NCBI GenBank assembly: GCA_964643895.1
Contig: CAZXUE010000002.1
Span: forward strand, 22,568 to 86,567
Origin: UBA7683 sp964643895
Lineage (GTDB): Bacteria > Patescibacteriota > Saccharimonadia > Saccharimonadales > UBA7683
Direction: 5' to 3'
DNA: 64,000 nt
Shown here: piece after piece, positions 42,515 through 51,661 of the stretch
Layout: each line of letters opens with the position of its first letter
Numbering within the stretch: the first letter of the stretch is position 1
Translations under genes and position numbers: made by a program
The notes under the pieces: model-generated
What the model saw: only the letters and a program-made list of their open reading frames with translations
What the model was told of the DNA's origin: nothing
Database searches by the model: none

Positions 42515-43051
42515 TTATTGAATAGACTTTTTAAGCGTGTAGCGTAGCATGTGGGTGTTATCTTCTTCTACAAATTCTTCGCTTATTTCAAAGCCTAGTT
42601 CTTCAACTAAGTGCTTGCTGGCCTCGTTGTCAACCATTATTTCGCAGTAAACTTCATCTAGTGCCAGAGTATCAAACGCAAAGTCTATGAGTAGGCCCTG
42701 TCCCCTTCTGGCGTAACCGTGGCCAGTATGTTGCACACCGGTCCAAAAGCCAATTTCAGCTTTATCATTTACTACTGTCAAATTAGTGCCCCCGACTAGC
42801 ACTTGGGCATCCCATATGCCAAAACGATATGTATTTGGATTGATGGGGTGCAGAACGCTATTTTTAAAGGATTCAGCATTTGGATACTTTTCAGTAATTC
42901 GATCATCGTATTGGCGTAGATGATCTAAATCTTGAGTGATTAACTCGTAATAGATTCCTGCGTCGTCGGGAACGAGCTGTCGAAGCGTAGTTGAATCACC
43001 CTCGCGTTTAAGAGTTATGGGCTCCCTGGTTAGCGGAACAGACTCGCTCAC
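42515..43051 (-). CDS. GNAT acetyltransferase, RimJ/RimL type
   Basis: 178 residues. TLRQLVPDDAGIYYELITQD at the start, KAEIGFWTGVQHTGHGYARR with the acetyl-CoA loop (GHGYARRGQG), then VYCEIMVDNEASKHLVEELG with the usual Asn, and a final FEISEEFVEEDNTHMLRYTL. It probably acetylates protein N-termini or a small amine. It overlaps the end of the DHH gene by four bases, so the two are co-translated. Confidence 0.88.
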   Translation of the reverse strand: MSESVPLTREPITLKREGDSTTLRQLVPDDAGIYYELITQDLDHLRQYDDRITEKYPNAESFKNSVLHPINPNTYRFGIWDAQVLVGGTNLTVVNDKAEIGFWTGVQHTGHGYARRGQGLLIDFAFDTLALDEVYCEIMVDNEASKHLVEELGFEISEEFVEEDNTHMLRYTLKKSIQ

Positions 43052-44013
43052 GTAAACAGTTCTCCAGATTTTTTGATGAGTTCAGCTTTTAAATCTTCGT
43101 ATTTCCAATCAGTGGTTTTGAACCCTGCGGCGTAGTCGTGGCCGCCACCGCCGAAGTGGGCAGCGAGTTGACCGGCTAGAGGATGGTTGTTGGCGCGGAT
43201 TTTACCGGTGATTTTACCGTCTGGGTAGGTTTTGAGACCCGCAGCAAGTTCAACACCTTCGGTATTGCGCAGTTCTTCCAGTGCCAACATAGTTGGATTG
43301 TAATGCGGGCTGTATTCTTCAATTTCTTCCCAAGGAATGTGGATAAGCGCTAGCTTGCCATCAAGCAAGTAATCTACTCGTTGCAGTAAAACGCCTTTGT
43401 AGGTAACAATTTTAGGTGATTTCTTCATATATTCACGCCGGCGTTTGTCGATTTCGGCCATTGAAGCCCCAAGCTTGAGACACTCAGCAACAACTTGCAC
43501 ATTTTCACCCTGCACGGCTTCAGTGGTAAGGCCGAGTGTGTCAGCGAGAATACTTTCAACAATATGTGTGGCAGCTGTTTTATTAATCTCCCAACCTTGT
43601 TTTTTGGCAAGATGGTAGACGATCTCGCCGGTTGCAACACACTCGCCTTCTCCACTGTAAAATTCAGCGTGATCGATCGGGAGGCTATTTTCAACCGGAT
43701 GATGGTCTAAAATTAGGGCTGGTTTTCTACTAATTGCGGCTAGTTTATCGCCTTTTAACGTATTTTCAAGCAAACTTTTTGTAACGGTATCAACAATGAC
43801 AGTCACATCAAAAGTATTCGGGAACTCCTCAGTAATGCGATCAGCGCCAGAGATATAGTGCAGATAATCGGGCACATGTACGTAGCCATAAATAATCACC
43901 TCTTTGCCAAGGTCACCCAGAATCTCCTCTAGCGCCAAGCTCGAAGCCACACTATCGCCATCCGGATTTTCCGGCTGCAGTATCAAAACAGTTTTAATTT
44001 CATCCCAGTTCAT
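43048..44013 (-). CDS. nrnA: DHH-family phosphoesterase, NrnA-like (oligoribonuclease/pAp phosphatase)
   Basis: 321 residues. DHH domain: PENPDGDSVASSLALEEIL, VIVDTVTKS, LDHHPVENSLP (DHH), and GETVYHLA-type helix (GEIVYHLAKKQGWEINKTAA). DHHA1 domain ends FGGGGHDYAAGFK. It degrades 2-5 nt RNA leftovers and pAp with Mn2+. TGC-TACAAT ends seven bases before the ATG, without Shine-Dalgarno. Confidence 0.93.
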   Translation of the reverse strand: MNWDEIKTVLILQPENPDGDSVASSLALEEILGDLGKEVIIYGYVHVPDYLHYISGADRITEEFPNTFDVTVIVDTVTKSLLENTLKGDKLAAISRKPALILDHHPVENSLPIDHAEFYSGEGECVATGEIVYHLAKKQGWEINKTAATHIVESILADTLGLTTEAVQGENVQVVAECLKLGASMAEIDKRRREYMKKSPKIVTYKGVLLQRVDYLLDGKLALIHIPWEEIEEYSPHYNPTMLALEELRNTEGVELAAGLKTYPDGKITGKIRANNHPLAGQLAAHFGGGGHDYAAGFKTTDWKYEDLKAELIKKSGELFT

Positions 44014-44140
44014 ACGATTTATTGTAGCATCTTAGTAAGAAGCCTTGTTGGAAGGCTGCAAATTTAGTTTTGGAATTGGTTATGAGTCCTAAGACTCGCT
44101 TTATTATCTTGAGCCAGGTCGATCCATTATATGGTTACTA

Positions 44141-44168
44141 AGATCCTTCGGCTTCGCTCAGGGTGACG
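44141..44168. repeat. Dispersed palindromic repeat, half copy 5
   Basis: AGATCCTTCGGCTTCGCTCA followed by GGGTGACG, the right half of the repeat, with a fragment of the left half (ATCTTGAGCC) at about 44114. Confidence 0.7.
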
Positions 44169-44205
44169 GAGTGAAGTCTCGTGATTTAGAACCAAGCGTA
44201 GATAC

Positions 44206-44235
44206 TTGACAGACAATGTATATTAATGATATAAA
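44206..44235 (+). promoter_or_regulatory. Consensus promoter, leaderless geometry
   Basis: TTGACA (44206-44211), 18 bases, TATAAA (44230-44235), ending six bases before the ATG at 44242. Confidence 0.65.
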
Positions 44236-44241
44236 AAAAAT

Positions 44242-44715
44242 ATGACAAGCATACGGCCTTTTGCAGCCGCTCTGGATTGCAGTGTTTTTGTAGGGGAAGT
44301 TTTGCCTCATTACGATAAAGATATGCACGACCCTTTAAGTGCACTTGAGTTGGGTGTTGGGAGCTGTGCTGCGCGTGCTGCAGTTGCCTCTGCCTGCCTT
44401 GAGTTAGTCGGTCTTAAGGCTGATTTTCTTATCCATAATAAACACGGCAGCCGGGACGACCCTATGCACGCCGCTGCAGGAGTTGTTTTGGCTGGTGGAA
44501 CGGGGGCGCTTGTAGTGGATTCTGATAATACCGCTCGAACTTACCCTCGATTATGGATGCCGCGAACTCGAGATGAGTATGAATCTTTTGTGCCAGATGT
44601 GGGTATGGCCCAATATCTTAAGCGCGCAGGCGACTCCGTTGCTGCACAAACTTTTAGTTTCAATGCTTTGAAGGCTAGAGTTCAAAAAGCTTTACAGCTG
44701 CGTACGGCCCTCTAG
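44242..44715 (+). CDS. Transglutaminase-like cysteine protein
   Basis: 157 residues. GVGSCAARAAVASACLELVG (Cys42), PMHAAAGVVL (His76) and LVVDSDNTAR (Asp93) reproduce the Cys-His-Asp order and spacing of the bacterial transglutaminase/protease fold, where a Cys starts a helix, followed by a surface loop and an aspartate on the last strand. It may cleave or cross-link peptides, or be an inactive scaffold. No signal peptide. It converges on recR with a 24-base tail overlap. Confidence 0.6.
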   Translation: MTSIRPFAAALDCSVFVGEVLPHYDKDMHDPLSALELGVGSCAARAAVASACLELVGLKADFLIHNKHGSRDDPMHAAAGVVLAGGTGALVVDSDNTARTYPRLWMPRTRDEYESFVPDVGMAQYLKRAGDSVAAQTFSFNALKARVQKALQLRTAL

Positions 44716-45303
44716 GGCATGTTTGAGGGTGATTTGGTCGGCGTATTCTAGGTCGATACCTACTGGTAGGCCGCGGGCGAGACGACTGATTTTTACTTTC
44801 AGGCCGGCTTCGTCGATCATTTTTTGCAGAAATAGCGCGGTGCTTTCCCCTTCTACCGAGGCATTGAGAGCAAGAATGAGCTCTTCAACGGCATCTTCTT
44901 TAATGCGCTTGATAAGCTCGTGCATGTGGAGTTGCTCGGGGCCGATGCCATCAATTGGACTAATAACTCCCCCTAGCACATGATAGGTTCCTTTAAATTG
45001 GTTTGTTTTCTCTAAAGCAACGATGTCAATTGGGTCTTCAACCACTGCTACGAGTGTTTTGGAGCGCGCAGGATCGCTGTAGAGGCTGGAAATCTCCTCA
45101 GTACTATCAATGAGTGCAAAGGTCTTTGGGCACGATTTAAGATTGCTGTGGAGGCTCTCGAGCGCTCGTGCGAGCTCTTGTGCGCTCTGGCTTGATCGTT
45201 TAAGTATACCAAGTGCATACCGCTCTGCGGTTCTGGGCCCAACGCCAGAAAGCTTGCCGAGCTGTTCTATAAGATCTTCTAGGGCTTTAGGTAAAACAGA
45301 CAT
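44692..45303 (-). CDS. recR: Recombination mediator RecR lacking zinc cysteines
   Basis: 203 residues from the ATG at 45303 (GGAG upstream). N-terminal helix-hairpin-helix GKLSGVGPRTAERYALGIL and Toprim domain (VAVVEDPIDIVALEKTNQFK, GTYHVLGGVISPIDGIGPEQ, EELILALNASVEGESTALFL) are typical. The zinc-finger position reads KSCPKTFALIDSTEEISSLY: only one of four cysteines remains. RecR rings load RecA with RecO or RecF. The start MSVLPKAL was chosen over an upstream TTG-type extension. Confidence 0.95.
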   Translation of the reverse strand: MSVLPKALEDLIEQLGKLSGVGPRTAERYALGILKRSSQSAQELARALESLHSNLKSCPKTFALIDSTEEISSLYSDPARSKTLVAVVEDPIDIVALEKTNQFKGTYHVLGGVISPIDGIGPEQLHMHELIKRIKEDAVEELILALNASVEGESTALFLQKMIDEAGLKVKISRLARGLPVGIDLEYADQITLKHALEGRTQL

Positions 45304-45436
45304 GACTATAACTCCAAATAACAAGTTCCAAATAACAAATAATTCCGAGTATCCAAGTTCGAATTTTCAAACTTTTCTGTGATTTGTAATTCGTACATTG
45401 TAATTTATTTGAGATTAGGTGCTTGTAGCTTGTTAT

Positions 45437-45724
45437 TTACAATCCAAGATTACCGAGCTGGCCCATCATTGGCTTCATTTTCTCGGCGGCGAGCTGCTGG
45501 GATTCGGTAATTGCTTGTTTGACAGCTTCTTCAATCCAGGTTTCAAGTTCGCGAATATCTTCGAGATCAACCTGTTCTGGGTCAATCGAGATTTTCTTTA
45601 ATTTTTGCTCACCACTAATCTGTACAATTACTGCGCCGTCGCCAGCTTCTACCTCAACAATTGTTTTTGCAAGTTCCTTTTGCAGCTTCTTTACCTGCAT
45701 CAGCATTTTAGCTTGATCCATCAT
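45437..45724 (-). CDS. ybaB: Nucleoid-associated protein YbaB/EbfC family
   Basis: 95 residues. Helix KMLMQVKKLQKELAKTIVEV, the beta turn GDGAVIVQISGEQKLKKISI, and a C-terminal helix with methionines (EKMKPMMGQLGNL). It binds DNA as a dimer. AGAGGAGAA precedes the start. Downstream of recR and dnaX-type genes in most bacteria; here it follows the glycosyltransferase gene and precedes recR. Confidence 0.93.
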   Translation of the reverse strand: MMDQAKMLMQVKKLQKELAKTIVEVEAGDGAVIVQISGEQKLKKISIDPEQVDLEDIRELETWIEEAVKQAITESQQLAAEKMKPMMGQLGNLGL

Positions 45725-45772
45725 ACGTGTATTCTCCTCTTGCTTACCATATTAGTATAACAGTCTTGGGGG

Positions 45773-47215
45773 CTAATTTTGTACAACTACCCAACGAACA
45801 CTGGCGTTGGTTGCTTCACTGACAAGCGCGTGCTTCTGGGTCGCAGCGGCTATAGCGGGATTATCAGGTCTGAGCAATGATACTGTAGCTTCAGTTTCAG
45901 ATAGCCTGACTTTGCAAGGCAAGTTTGAGGCTTCAAGCAATTGATGGAGTGCTCCATCTGAAGTCTCCACAAAGCAGTGCTTGTCTTGGTACTCGCGTTT
46001 CCTCAGCTCTTTTTGCGCGAGCTCAAGATCACGGCTAAATACCAAGTGGGTTGCTGAACGTGATGGCCATACGTGAAAATAACTGACATAGTGCAGGGCA
46101 ACGACAGAAACAAACAATAGGCTCAGCGGTGCGAATGCCGCAACACGAGCATAGGGGTTTTTGGGGAATGTGCGTCGCCAACGATGCATCAAGTGGCGTA
46201 TGCCCGCAGTCATGAAGATGGCGGCCGGAACCAAAACTAAACCGCCGCCTCGAGAACCATCGCTCAGCCCACTTGCAAGTGCAAGTATGGTAGCGGTGAT
46301 TAAGACAACCAGATTAAGCCTGTTAATTCGCGTTCGCCAAAGCATAATAACGCCAAAAAGCATAAAAATAAGCTCAAAGAAGCGCACGAAAAAGACACCG
46401 TCGGGGCTAATATTAGGATTACCATTCGGAAACACAACTGCCACTGCACTCGTGTTAATAAAGACATTCTTCAGGTATTCAATTACAGGAGGTAGCATTT
46501 GTACGCCAAGAATGTTCTTAAAGAATTCATGATTATGCCACGAGAAGAACGCGCACAATCCCAGGCCAACAACAGCTATACCAATACTCGGAATTTTTAC
46601 AAGCAATGAAGATTCGCCTATGCGTTCGCGAAATGCTTTGTAACTCAGAAGACTTGCGCTCAGAGCAATAACTGCGTAGATACCAAATGGAATAAACAAG
46701 AGCGCAGAGCAGGTGATGGCGTAGAGCAGCAGCCAGTGGTTCTTGTTTTCAATAAGTTTGATAAAACACAGCAGTGCAAGGGCAAGCCAGAGGCTAAATT
46801 CAATGCCACCGGTACTTAAGCGAGCAATAAATAAGAACCAATCAGCGCTAATAAATACGGCTGTACTCAGCAGCGCTGTCGATTTTCCAAACCAGCGCTT
46901 CATCAAATGATACAGGCAAAACGCTACGAGTAGCGCAATAACTACGCTTGGCAAACGGATAGAAAGTGTTGAAACTCCTAATACGTGCAGACTTACCCAT
47001 TGAAGTATGCTGTGGAGCGGATAAACCGGCATGTCTTTTATTGCGTTAAATTCAAGATGGCGTGCTGCGACATTTGTTTCAGCTTGGCTGAGCCCAGGCC
47101 CGATATTTGATAGTTGCCAGCCAAGAAAAAAGAGGATAAACCCAAAAACTATTGAATAGCCAAACAAATAACGGTAGTTGTACAGCAGTAACTGCTTAAG
47201 TGTACGCGATTTCAT
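45773..47215 (-). CDS. GT-C glycosyltransferase, ArnT/PMT type
   Basis: 480 residues with about ten membrane helices. First extracytoplasmic loop SQAETNVAARHLEFNAIKDM carries the Glu of the catalytic acidic motif (normally D/E-E), and FLYHLM/KRWFGKSTALLSTAVF resemble the dolichyl-phosphate-mannose mannosyltransferase fold. ATG at 47215 (MKSRTLKQLL) is preferred over an upstream in-frame start at 47257 because a TATACT box ends nine bases upstream of it. It should transfer a lipid-linked sugar to a surface acceptor. Confidence 0.82.
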   Translation of the reverse strand: MKSRTLKQLLLYNYRYLFGYSIVFGFILFFLGWQLSNIGPGLSQAETNVAARHLEFNAIKDMPVYPLHSILQWVSLHVLGVSTLSIRLPSVVIALLVAFCLYHLMKRWFGKSTALLSTAVFISADWFLFIARLSTGGIEFSLWLALALLCFIKLIENKNHWLLLYAITCSALLFIPFGIYAVIALSASLLSYKAFRERIGESSLLVKIPSIGIAVVGLGLCAFFSWHNHEFFKNILGVQMLPPVIEYLKNVFINTSAVAVVFPNGNPNISPDGVFFVRFFELIFMLFGVIMLWRTRINRLNLVVLITATILALASGLSDGSRGGGLVLVPAAIFMTAGIRHLMHRWRRTFPKNPYARVAAFAPLSLLFVSVVALHYVSYFHVWPSRSATHLVFSRDLELAQKELRKREYQDKHCFVETSDGALHQLLEASNLPCKVRLSETEATVSLLRPDNPAIAAATQKHALVSEATNASVRWVVVQN

Positions 47216-47231
47216 TATACTTTTAGTATAC

Positions 47232-47322
47232 CGTAGATAGATACCTGATAACAGCAAATAGATAACAGTCTAAGGCAGTGGTTTAGATACACTTGCCTAA
47301 CCATCTGTTATCTGCTTGCTGG
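47232..47322. repeat. Imperfect inverted repeat upstream of ArnT-like gene
   Basis: AGATACCTGATAACAGCAAA and AGATAACAG at the left match CTGTTATCTGCTTGCTGGTA TCT at the right (two arms of about 28 bases with mismatches). It fills the gap between dnaB and the ArnT-like gene and could terminate dnaB transcription. Confidence 0.6.
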
Positions 47323-47325
47323 TAT

Positions 47326-48684
47326 CTAGTGTTTGGTGTCGAGCGAGATGAACTTGAGTTTTTCCGGATGGAAGTATAATTCAATTCTTCCGGTCGGACC
47401 ATTACGATGCTTGGCCAGGATTAAATCGGTGATGTGCTGACGGTCGGTGTCGGGGTTGTAGTAATCCTCGCGGTATAAGAAGGCCACGATGTCGGCGTCT
47501 TGCTCAATTGAGCCAGATTCGCGCAGATCTGCCAGCTGAGGTATTTGTGGGTTGCGACTTTCAACTGAGCGCGAGAGCTGGGAAAGTGCAATTACTGGTA
47601 CGTTAAGTTCACGTGCAATAAGCTTCAGGCCGCGGCTAATCTCACTCACCTCTTGTACTCGGTTGAAATCGCCGCCGCCTCCACGTGAACCGCTCATGAG
47701 TTGAAGGTAATCAATAACGATCAATCCGAGGGGATGTTTTTGAGCCTCGCGACGTGCCTTAGTGCGCATTTCCAGCACCGTGATACCTGGTGTGTCATCA
47801 ATATAAATCGGTGCTTCAGAAAGCTCGCCCATAGCAGCGCCGAGACGCTCAAAATCTTCATCGGTTAAGTTGCCAGTGCGAATGTTCCACGCGTCAACGC
47901 CCGATTCGGCAGCAAGCATGCGGTCTACCAGCTGGTCTTTGCTCATCTCGAGACTAAAGAAGAGCACGGGCTGCTTTTCGATGGTGGCGACATTTTGTAC
48001 GAGGTTACCAACAAAAGTGGTTTTACCCATGGCCGGACGGGCGGCTAGAATGATGAGATCAGAGCGTTGCAAGCCGGCAGTTTTATTGTCCAGATCAGTC
48101 CAGCCGGTGCGGACACCACGCAGCCGGCCTTTGTTTTTGTGTAGTTCATCAAGCCGGTCAAAGCCTTCAGCCAAGATTTGCTCAATGGAGACCAAGTCCT
48201 GCTTGGTGGTACGCTGCGAAACCGAGAATAAGCGCTTTTCAGCTTCTTCCAAGATTTCTTGTACGGATGTAACGCTGTCGCTGAAGCTCAGATTAACAAT
48301 ATCCTCAGAAGCTTTAATCAGTTTGCGTCGCGTGGCTTTTTCGGCAACTAAATCGGCGTAATGTTCGGCATGTGCGGCGGTCGGGACAGCGTTGGTCAGC
48401 TCGGTTAAATAACTTGAACCCCCAACATTTTCGAGATCATTACTATCTTTAAGAGCGCTTGAGAGAGTGAGTAGATCTACCGGTTTATGTTGTTCGTAGA
48501 GCCGAAGCATTGCACTGTAGATGGTACCGTGGCGTTTCTCATAGAAGTCACTACTACTTATTTTGTCGGCAATTAATGTAATAACTTCATCTTCAATTAA
48601 AATTGAACCGAGCAAACTGACTTCGGCCTCGATATTCTGCGGCGGTATCTTTGCGCCAATTGCCATTTGATCACGGGGATCCAC
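47326..48684 (-). CDS. dnaB: Replicative DNA helicase DnaB
   Basis: 452 residues. N-terminal primase-interaction domain (PPQNIEAEVSLLGSILIEDE), linker, and RecA-like motor with Walker A ARPAMGKTTF, H1a VLFFSLEMSKDQL, Walker B LIVIDYLQLMSG, and arginine-containing LSRSVESRNPQIPQLADLRE. GTG at 48684 with AAGGAG seven bases upstream. It unwinds DNA at the fork; its position next to dnaX groups two replisome genes. Confidence 0.97.
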   Translation of the reverse strand: MDPRDQMAIGAKIPPQNIEAEVSLLGSILIEDEVITLIADKISSSDFYEKRHGTIYSAMLRLYEQHKPVDLLTLSSALKDSNDLENVGGSSYLTELTNAVPTAAHAEHYADLVAEKATRRKLIKASEDIVNLSFSDSVTSVQEILEEAEKRLFSVSQRTTKQDLVSIEQILAEGFDRLDELHKNKGRLRGVRTGWTDLDNKTAGLQRSDLIILAARPAMGKTTFVGNLVQNVATIEKQPVLFFSLEMSKDQLVDRMLAAESGVDAWNIRTGNLTDEDFERLGAAMGELSEAPIYIDDTPGITVLEMRTKARREAQKHPLGLIVIDYLQLMSGSRGGGGDFNRVQEVSEISRGLKLIARELNVPVIALSQLSRSVESRNPQIPQLADLRESGSIEQDADIVAFLYREDYYNPDTDRQHITDLILAKHRNGPTGRIELYFHPEKLKFISLDTKH

Positions 48685-48699
48685 TAAAGCACTCCTTGC

Positions 48700-50217
48700 T
48701 TACACATGTACTACTTCTCCACCGCCCATAATATCTTGAACTTGGGAGATAAGTGAAGCATGAGCGGGATCAGTTTGCGGCGCATCTTCCTGAGATGCTG
48801 ATTTTGCCCGCTCTTTATCAACGAGGCTGCGTACGGCTGTTGAAGCACCGGTAACCTCTGTAATGATTTCGGCTATCAAAGCTTTATGGCGGGATTCATC
48901 GATCTTCTTTTGATGAAAAGGAAACTGAAAAATGAGCAGCAAGCCTTCCTCGTCAAGCGTTGCTATAGCCAGGCGCAAAACGGTATAGAGCGGATTATTC
49001 TTTTGCTTTGTTACTTCAAGAATCTTCGGCCACAAAGTTTCGAGCATGTCCTGAGTGAGTTCACTTGCATTACTTTGCTGCTTTTTGGCGGTTGATACTT
49101 CCTTTTCTTCTCGTGGTTCAGCGGGAGTTTCCACTGTTTTTTCAGTTTGCGCTGGAGTGGACTCTTCTTTTTGAGGCGGTTGTGGTGCGGGCGGCTTTTG
49201 TGCAACCGCTGGTGGAGCAACTTGGGGGGCCGGAGCATGCCGCAGGGCAGCGCTTACTAGCGTGGTTTCAAGTTTTAGCTGCGGATACTGCGCTGATTGC
49301 ACGCCCACAAGCTGTTCCATGAGCACGATGGTTTCGGTGTTGTACGAACCTCCGAGTATCTCGTTTCGTAGGTAGTTTACTAATTGGCTGGCGATATGAG
49401 CGGGTGTCAAACCGGTTTGCAACAATTGATTAAGCTGTTGAAGTACATCTGCACCGTTACCAGACTGCAACGCTTGGAGCAGAGATTCCAGCACGGTACG
49501 AGGGGCAAGACCAAGCAGCTGCTCTATAACTTCTGCTGTAACTGCTTCACTGCTATTACTGACTTGATCAAGCAAACTAATGCTATCACGAAAGCTGCCA
49601 CCGCCGTGTTCGGCCAGCAACCGGAGTGCTCCTTCGTCAATATCGATGCTTTCATTCTTGGCGATTGTTTTGAGGTGTGCCGCAACCTCATCGGTCGATA
49701 CAAGCCTGAGGCTGTGGCGCTGGGTGCGGCTGATGATGGTTGCCGGCAGTTTATGTACCTCGGTGGTTGCAAGAATAAATACGACGTGTTCTGGCGGCTC
49801 TTCTAGGGTTTTTAAAAGAGCGTTAAAGCTCTCTGTGGTGAGCATATGGACTTCATCAATAATGTATACCTTGTATTTTGCTGAAACCGGTGCGATGTGG
49901 ACTTTATCTCGCAGATCGCGGATATCATCAATGCGCCGATTGCTTGCGGCGTCGATTTCAATAATATCAAGATGATTTACCTCTTCTTCGTAGGGCAAAT
50001 CATTGATAGTGTGTGCAATGATACGGGCAATTGATGTTTTACCAGTACCACGCGGTCCTGTGAATAAATAGGCGTGGTTGATTTTACCGTTTTTCAGGGC
50101 ATTTTCGAGTGTTTTGGTAACATGCTCTTGGCCGATAATTTCGCCTAAACTTTTAGAGCGGTACTTTCGGTACAGCGCCTTCCTGTCCGCAGAAGCGGTC
50201 TTTTTCTTTTCTCCCAT
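48700..50217 (-). CDS. dnaX: DNA polymerase III subunit gamma/tau, without zinc module
   Basis: 505 residues. AAA+ clamp-loader domain: KYRSKSLGEIIGQEHV, Walker A GPRGTGKTS, Walker B YIIDEVHML, sensor 1 LATTEVHKLPATIISRTQ. The usual four-cysteine zinc insert after the P-loop is missing (HTINDLPYEEEVNHLDIIEI). Domain III and a Pro/Glu/Lys-rich linker (residues about 325-385) follow, then a C-terminal domain. No slippery A/T run is obvious for a frameshifted short form. Start ATG with a TATACT box nine bases before it. Confidence 0.95.
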   Translation of the reverse strand: MGEKKKTASADRKALYRKYRSKSLGEIIGQEHVTKTLENALKNGKINHAYLFTGPRGTGKTSIARIIAHTINDLPYEEEVNHLDIIEIDAASNRRIDDIRDLRDKVHIAPVSAKYKVYIIDEVHMLTTESFNALLKTLEEPPEHVVFILATTEVHKLPATIISRTQRHSLRLVSTDEVAAHLKTIAKNESIDIDEGALRLLAEHGGGSFRDSISLLDQVSNSSEAVTAEVIEQLLGLAPRTVLESLLQALQSGNGADVLQQLNQLLQTGLTPAHIASQLVNYLRNEILGGSYNTETIVLMEQLVGVQSAQYPQLKLETTLVSAALRHAPAPQVAPPAVAQKPPAPQPPQKEESTPAQTEKTVETPAEPREEKEVSTAKKQQSNASELTQDMLETLWPKILEVTKQKNNPLYTVLRLAIATLDEEGLLLIFQFPFHQKKIDESRHKALIAEIITEVTGASTAVRSLVDKERAKSASQEDAPQTDPAHASLISQVQDIMGGGEVVHV

Positions 50218-50274
50218 AATAGTACTAGTATATAGCGGTTGATGGCCGGTGGGTAGTGTGTAAGTTACAGCATG

Positions 50275-50865
50275 CTAGGCAATATTGCCAACGTGTTTGA
50301 GGTAGCAGTTGCCGCAGAGGGATTCGTAGGTGACGTCTTGTTCACCGTCAATGGCGACCTGCGAGCCACTAGCTACAAATGTATCGTTCACTTTTCGGCC
50401 ATTTAGAATCGCCTTTTTGCCACAGCGGCAGATGGTTTTGAGTTCCTCAATACTGTGGGCAAGTTCAAAAAGCCTCCCGGATCCTTCAAATGTTTTAGTT
50501 TGAAAATCGGCTCTGAGACCATAGCAAATAACTGGAATGTTCAGTTCTATGGCAACTTTGAATAGCTGTGAAACCTGATCTTGAGTTAAAAATTGCGCTT
50601 CGTCAATAAGTGCGCAGCTGAGACTCGGTTGCGCCTCTTTTCTTGCAGCGATTATCTGAAAGATGTCTTGTTTTGGTTTTAGTAATACATCTACTGTTCG
50701 ACTGGCGCCAAGTCGTGAAATAACTTGGCTGTTTCCTTTAGTGTCAACTTCTGGCTTAATGAGCACAATCTCCATGTCGCGTTCCTCGTAATTGTGCGCT
50801 ACCTGAAGTACTGCAGTTGACTTGCCTGAATTCATCGCGCCGTATCGAAAATAGAGCTTTGCCAT
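50275..50865 (-). CDS. tdk: Thymidine kinase
   Basis: 196 residues. P-loop GAMNSGKST, ALIDEAQFLTQDQV (Walker B/DEAQF), lasso region, and zinc cysteines at CRCGKKAI and LCGNCYLKH. It phosphorylates salvaged thymidine to dTMP, consistent with a host-dependent cell that also holds dTMP synthesis genes downstream. TATACT ends seven bases before the ATG at 50865, with no Shine-Dalgarno. Confidence 0.95.
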   Translation of the reverse strand: MAKLYFRYGAMNSGKSTAVLQVAHNYEERDMEIVLIKPEVDTKGNSQVISRLGASRTVDVLLKPKQDIFQIIAARKEAQPSLSCALIDEAQFLTQDQVSQLFKVAIELNIPVICYGLRADFQTKTFEGSGRLFELAHSIEELKTICRCGKKAILNGRKVNDTFVASGSQVAIDGEQDVTYESLCGNCYLKHVGNIA

Positions 50866-50893
50866 CAAAGACAGTATAAAAAATATCTTGTTT

Positions 50894-51616
50894 TTATTCC
50901 ACTAATTCTGCCCAGATGATTGGATGGTCGCTTGCAGTAACTACTGCACCAACTGTACGGTGTGTGAATCCTCTGGAGTATATATCGTCTACCTGAATGG
51001 GTGGAATAAGTCTGCCAAGACCGAGCGGTAATTGGGCGTGTCGGTAATTTGCAGGAAAGCCGCTAGTTCGGCGGTCGAGTGCTTGTGTTGCGGCGAGAAA
51101 GCCGGCTTGGGTAAATAAATGTCGAGCTCTTTGTAGTGGTAGCGAATTAAAATCCCCCGCAATAATTGCTTGCTGATGGCCTTGTACTCTTTGAACGAGG
51201 TGCCGAGTTATTCTGGTGCGCTCTCTGAAGTGAGAGATTTGCCATGGGTAGTGAACTCCCATCACTAATCTATCTCCAATCTGTGCGGCTATGCCAAATC
51301 TTCTCTCGCCCGGGTGAATCTCAAAAATTGCTTCATCCAATATTGGGATATCGGGTTTTGTGAGTATAGCGATTCCTTCATCGGCATCTTTTTGGTCAGC
51401 ACGTACTCGTACATCCATGCCCGTCTCGCTCGCGAGCTTAGCAAGACAATCATCTGCTGAAGATTGCTGTATTTCGCAGACAATAAGAACATCTGGGTCA
51501 AGGGTTTGAAAATCGCCAGCTATTTGAGGAATTCGTTCGTGCTGCGGGGGTGTTTGCGCCCGGAGGCGATCGGTATGAGGAGAGAGAATGTTGGCAGAAA
51601 CGATACTCAAGGACAT
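50894..51616 (-). CDS. Endonuclease/exonuclease/phosphatase (EEP) family protein
   Basis: 240 residues. Motifs: IVSANILSPH (Asn), DVLIVCEIQQSS (metal-binding Glu), GVHYPW, IIAGDFNSLPLQRA (Asp-x-Asn), QVDDIYSRG and TASDHPIIWAEL (Asp-His). The family includes exonuclease III-like nucleases, sphingomyelinases and phosphodiesterases. No signal peptide. Substrate cannot be assigned. Confidence 0.88.
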   Translation of the reverse strand: MSLSIVSANILSPHTDRLRAQTPPQHERIPQIAGDFQTLDPDVLIVCEIQQSSADDCLAKLASETGMDVRVRADQKDADEGIAILTKPDIPILDEAIFEIHPGERRFGIAAQIGDRLVMGVHYPWQISHFRERTRITRHLVQRVQGHQQAIIAGDFNSLPLQRARHLFTQAGFLAATQALDRRTSGFPANYRHAQLPLGLGRLIPPIQVDDIYSRGFTHRTVGAVVTASDHPIIWAELVE

Positions 51617-51661
51617 AGCTATTTTTTATATAATATCACACAAGTCAAATAAATACAACCT

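Noticed and set aside
48700..50217. Programmed frameshift in dnaX
   Set aside because: No A-rich slippery heptamer with a following hairpin was seen in the linker.
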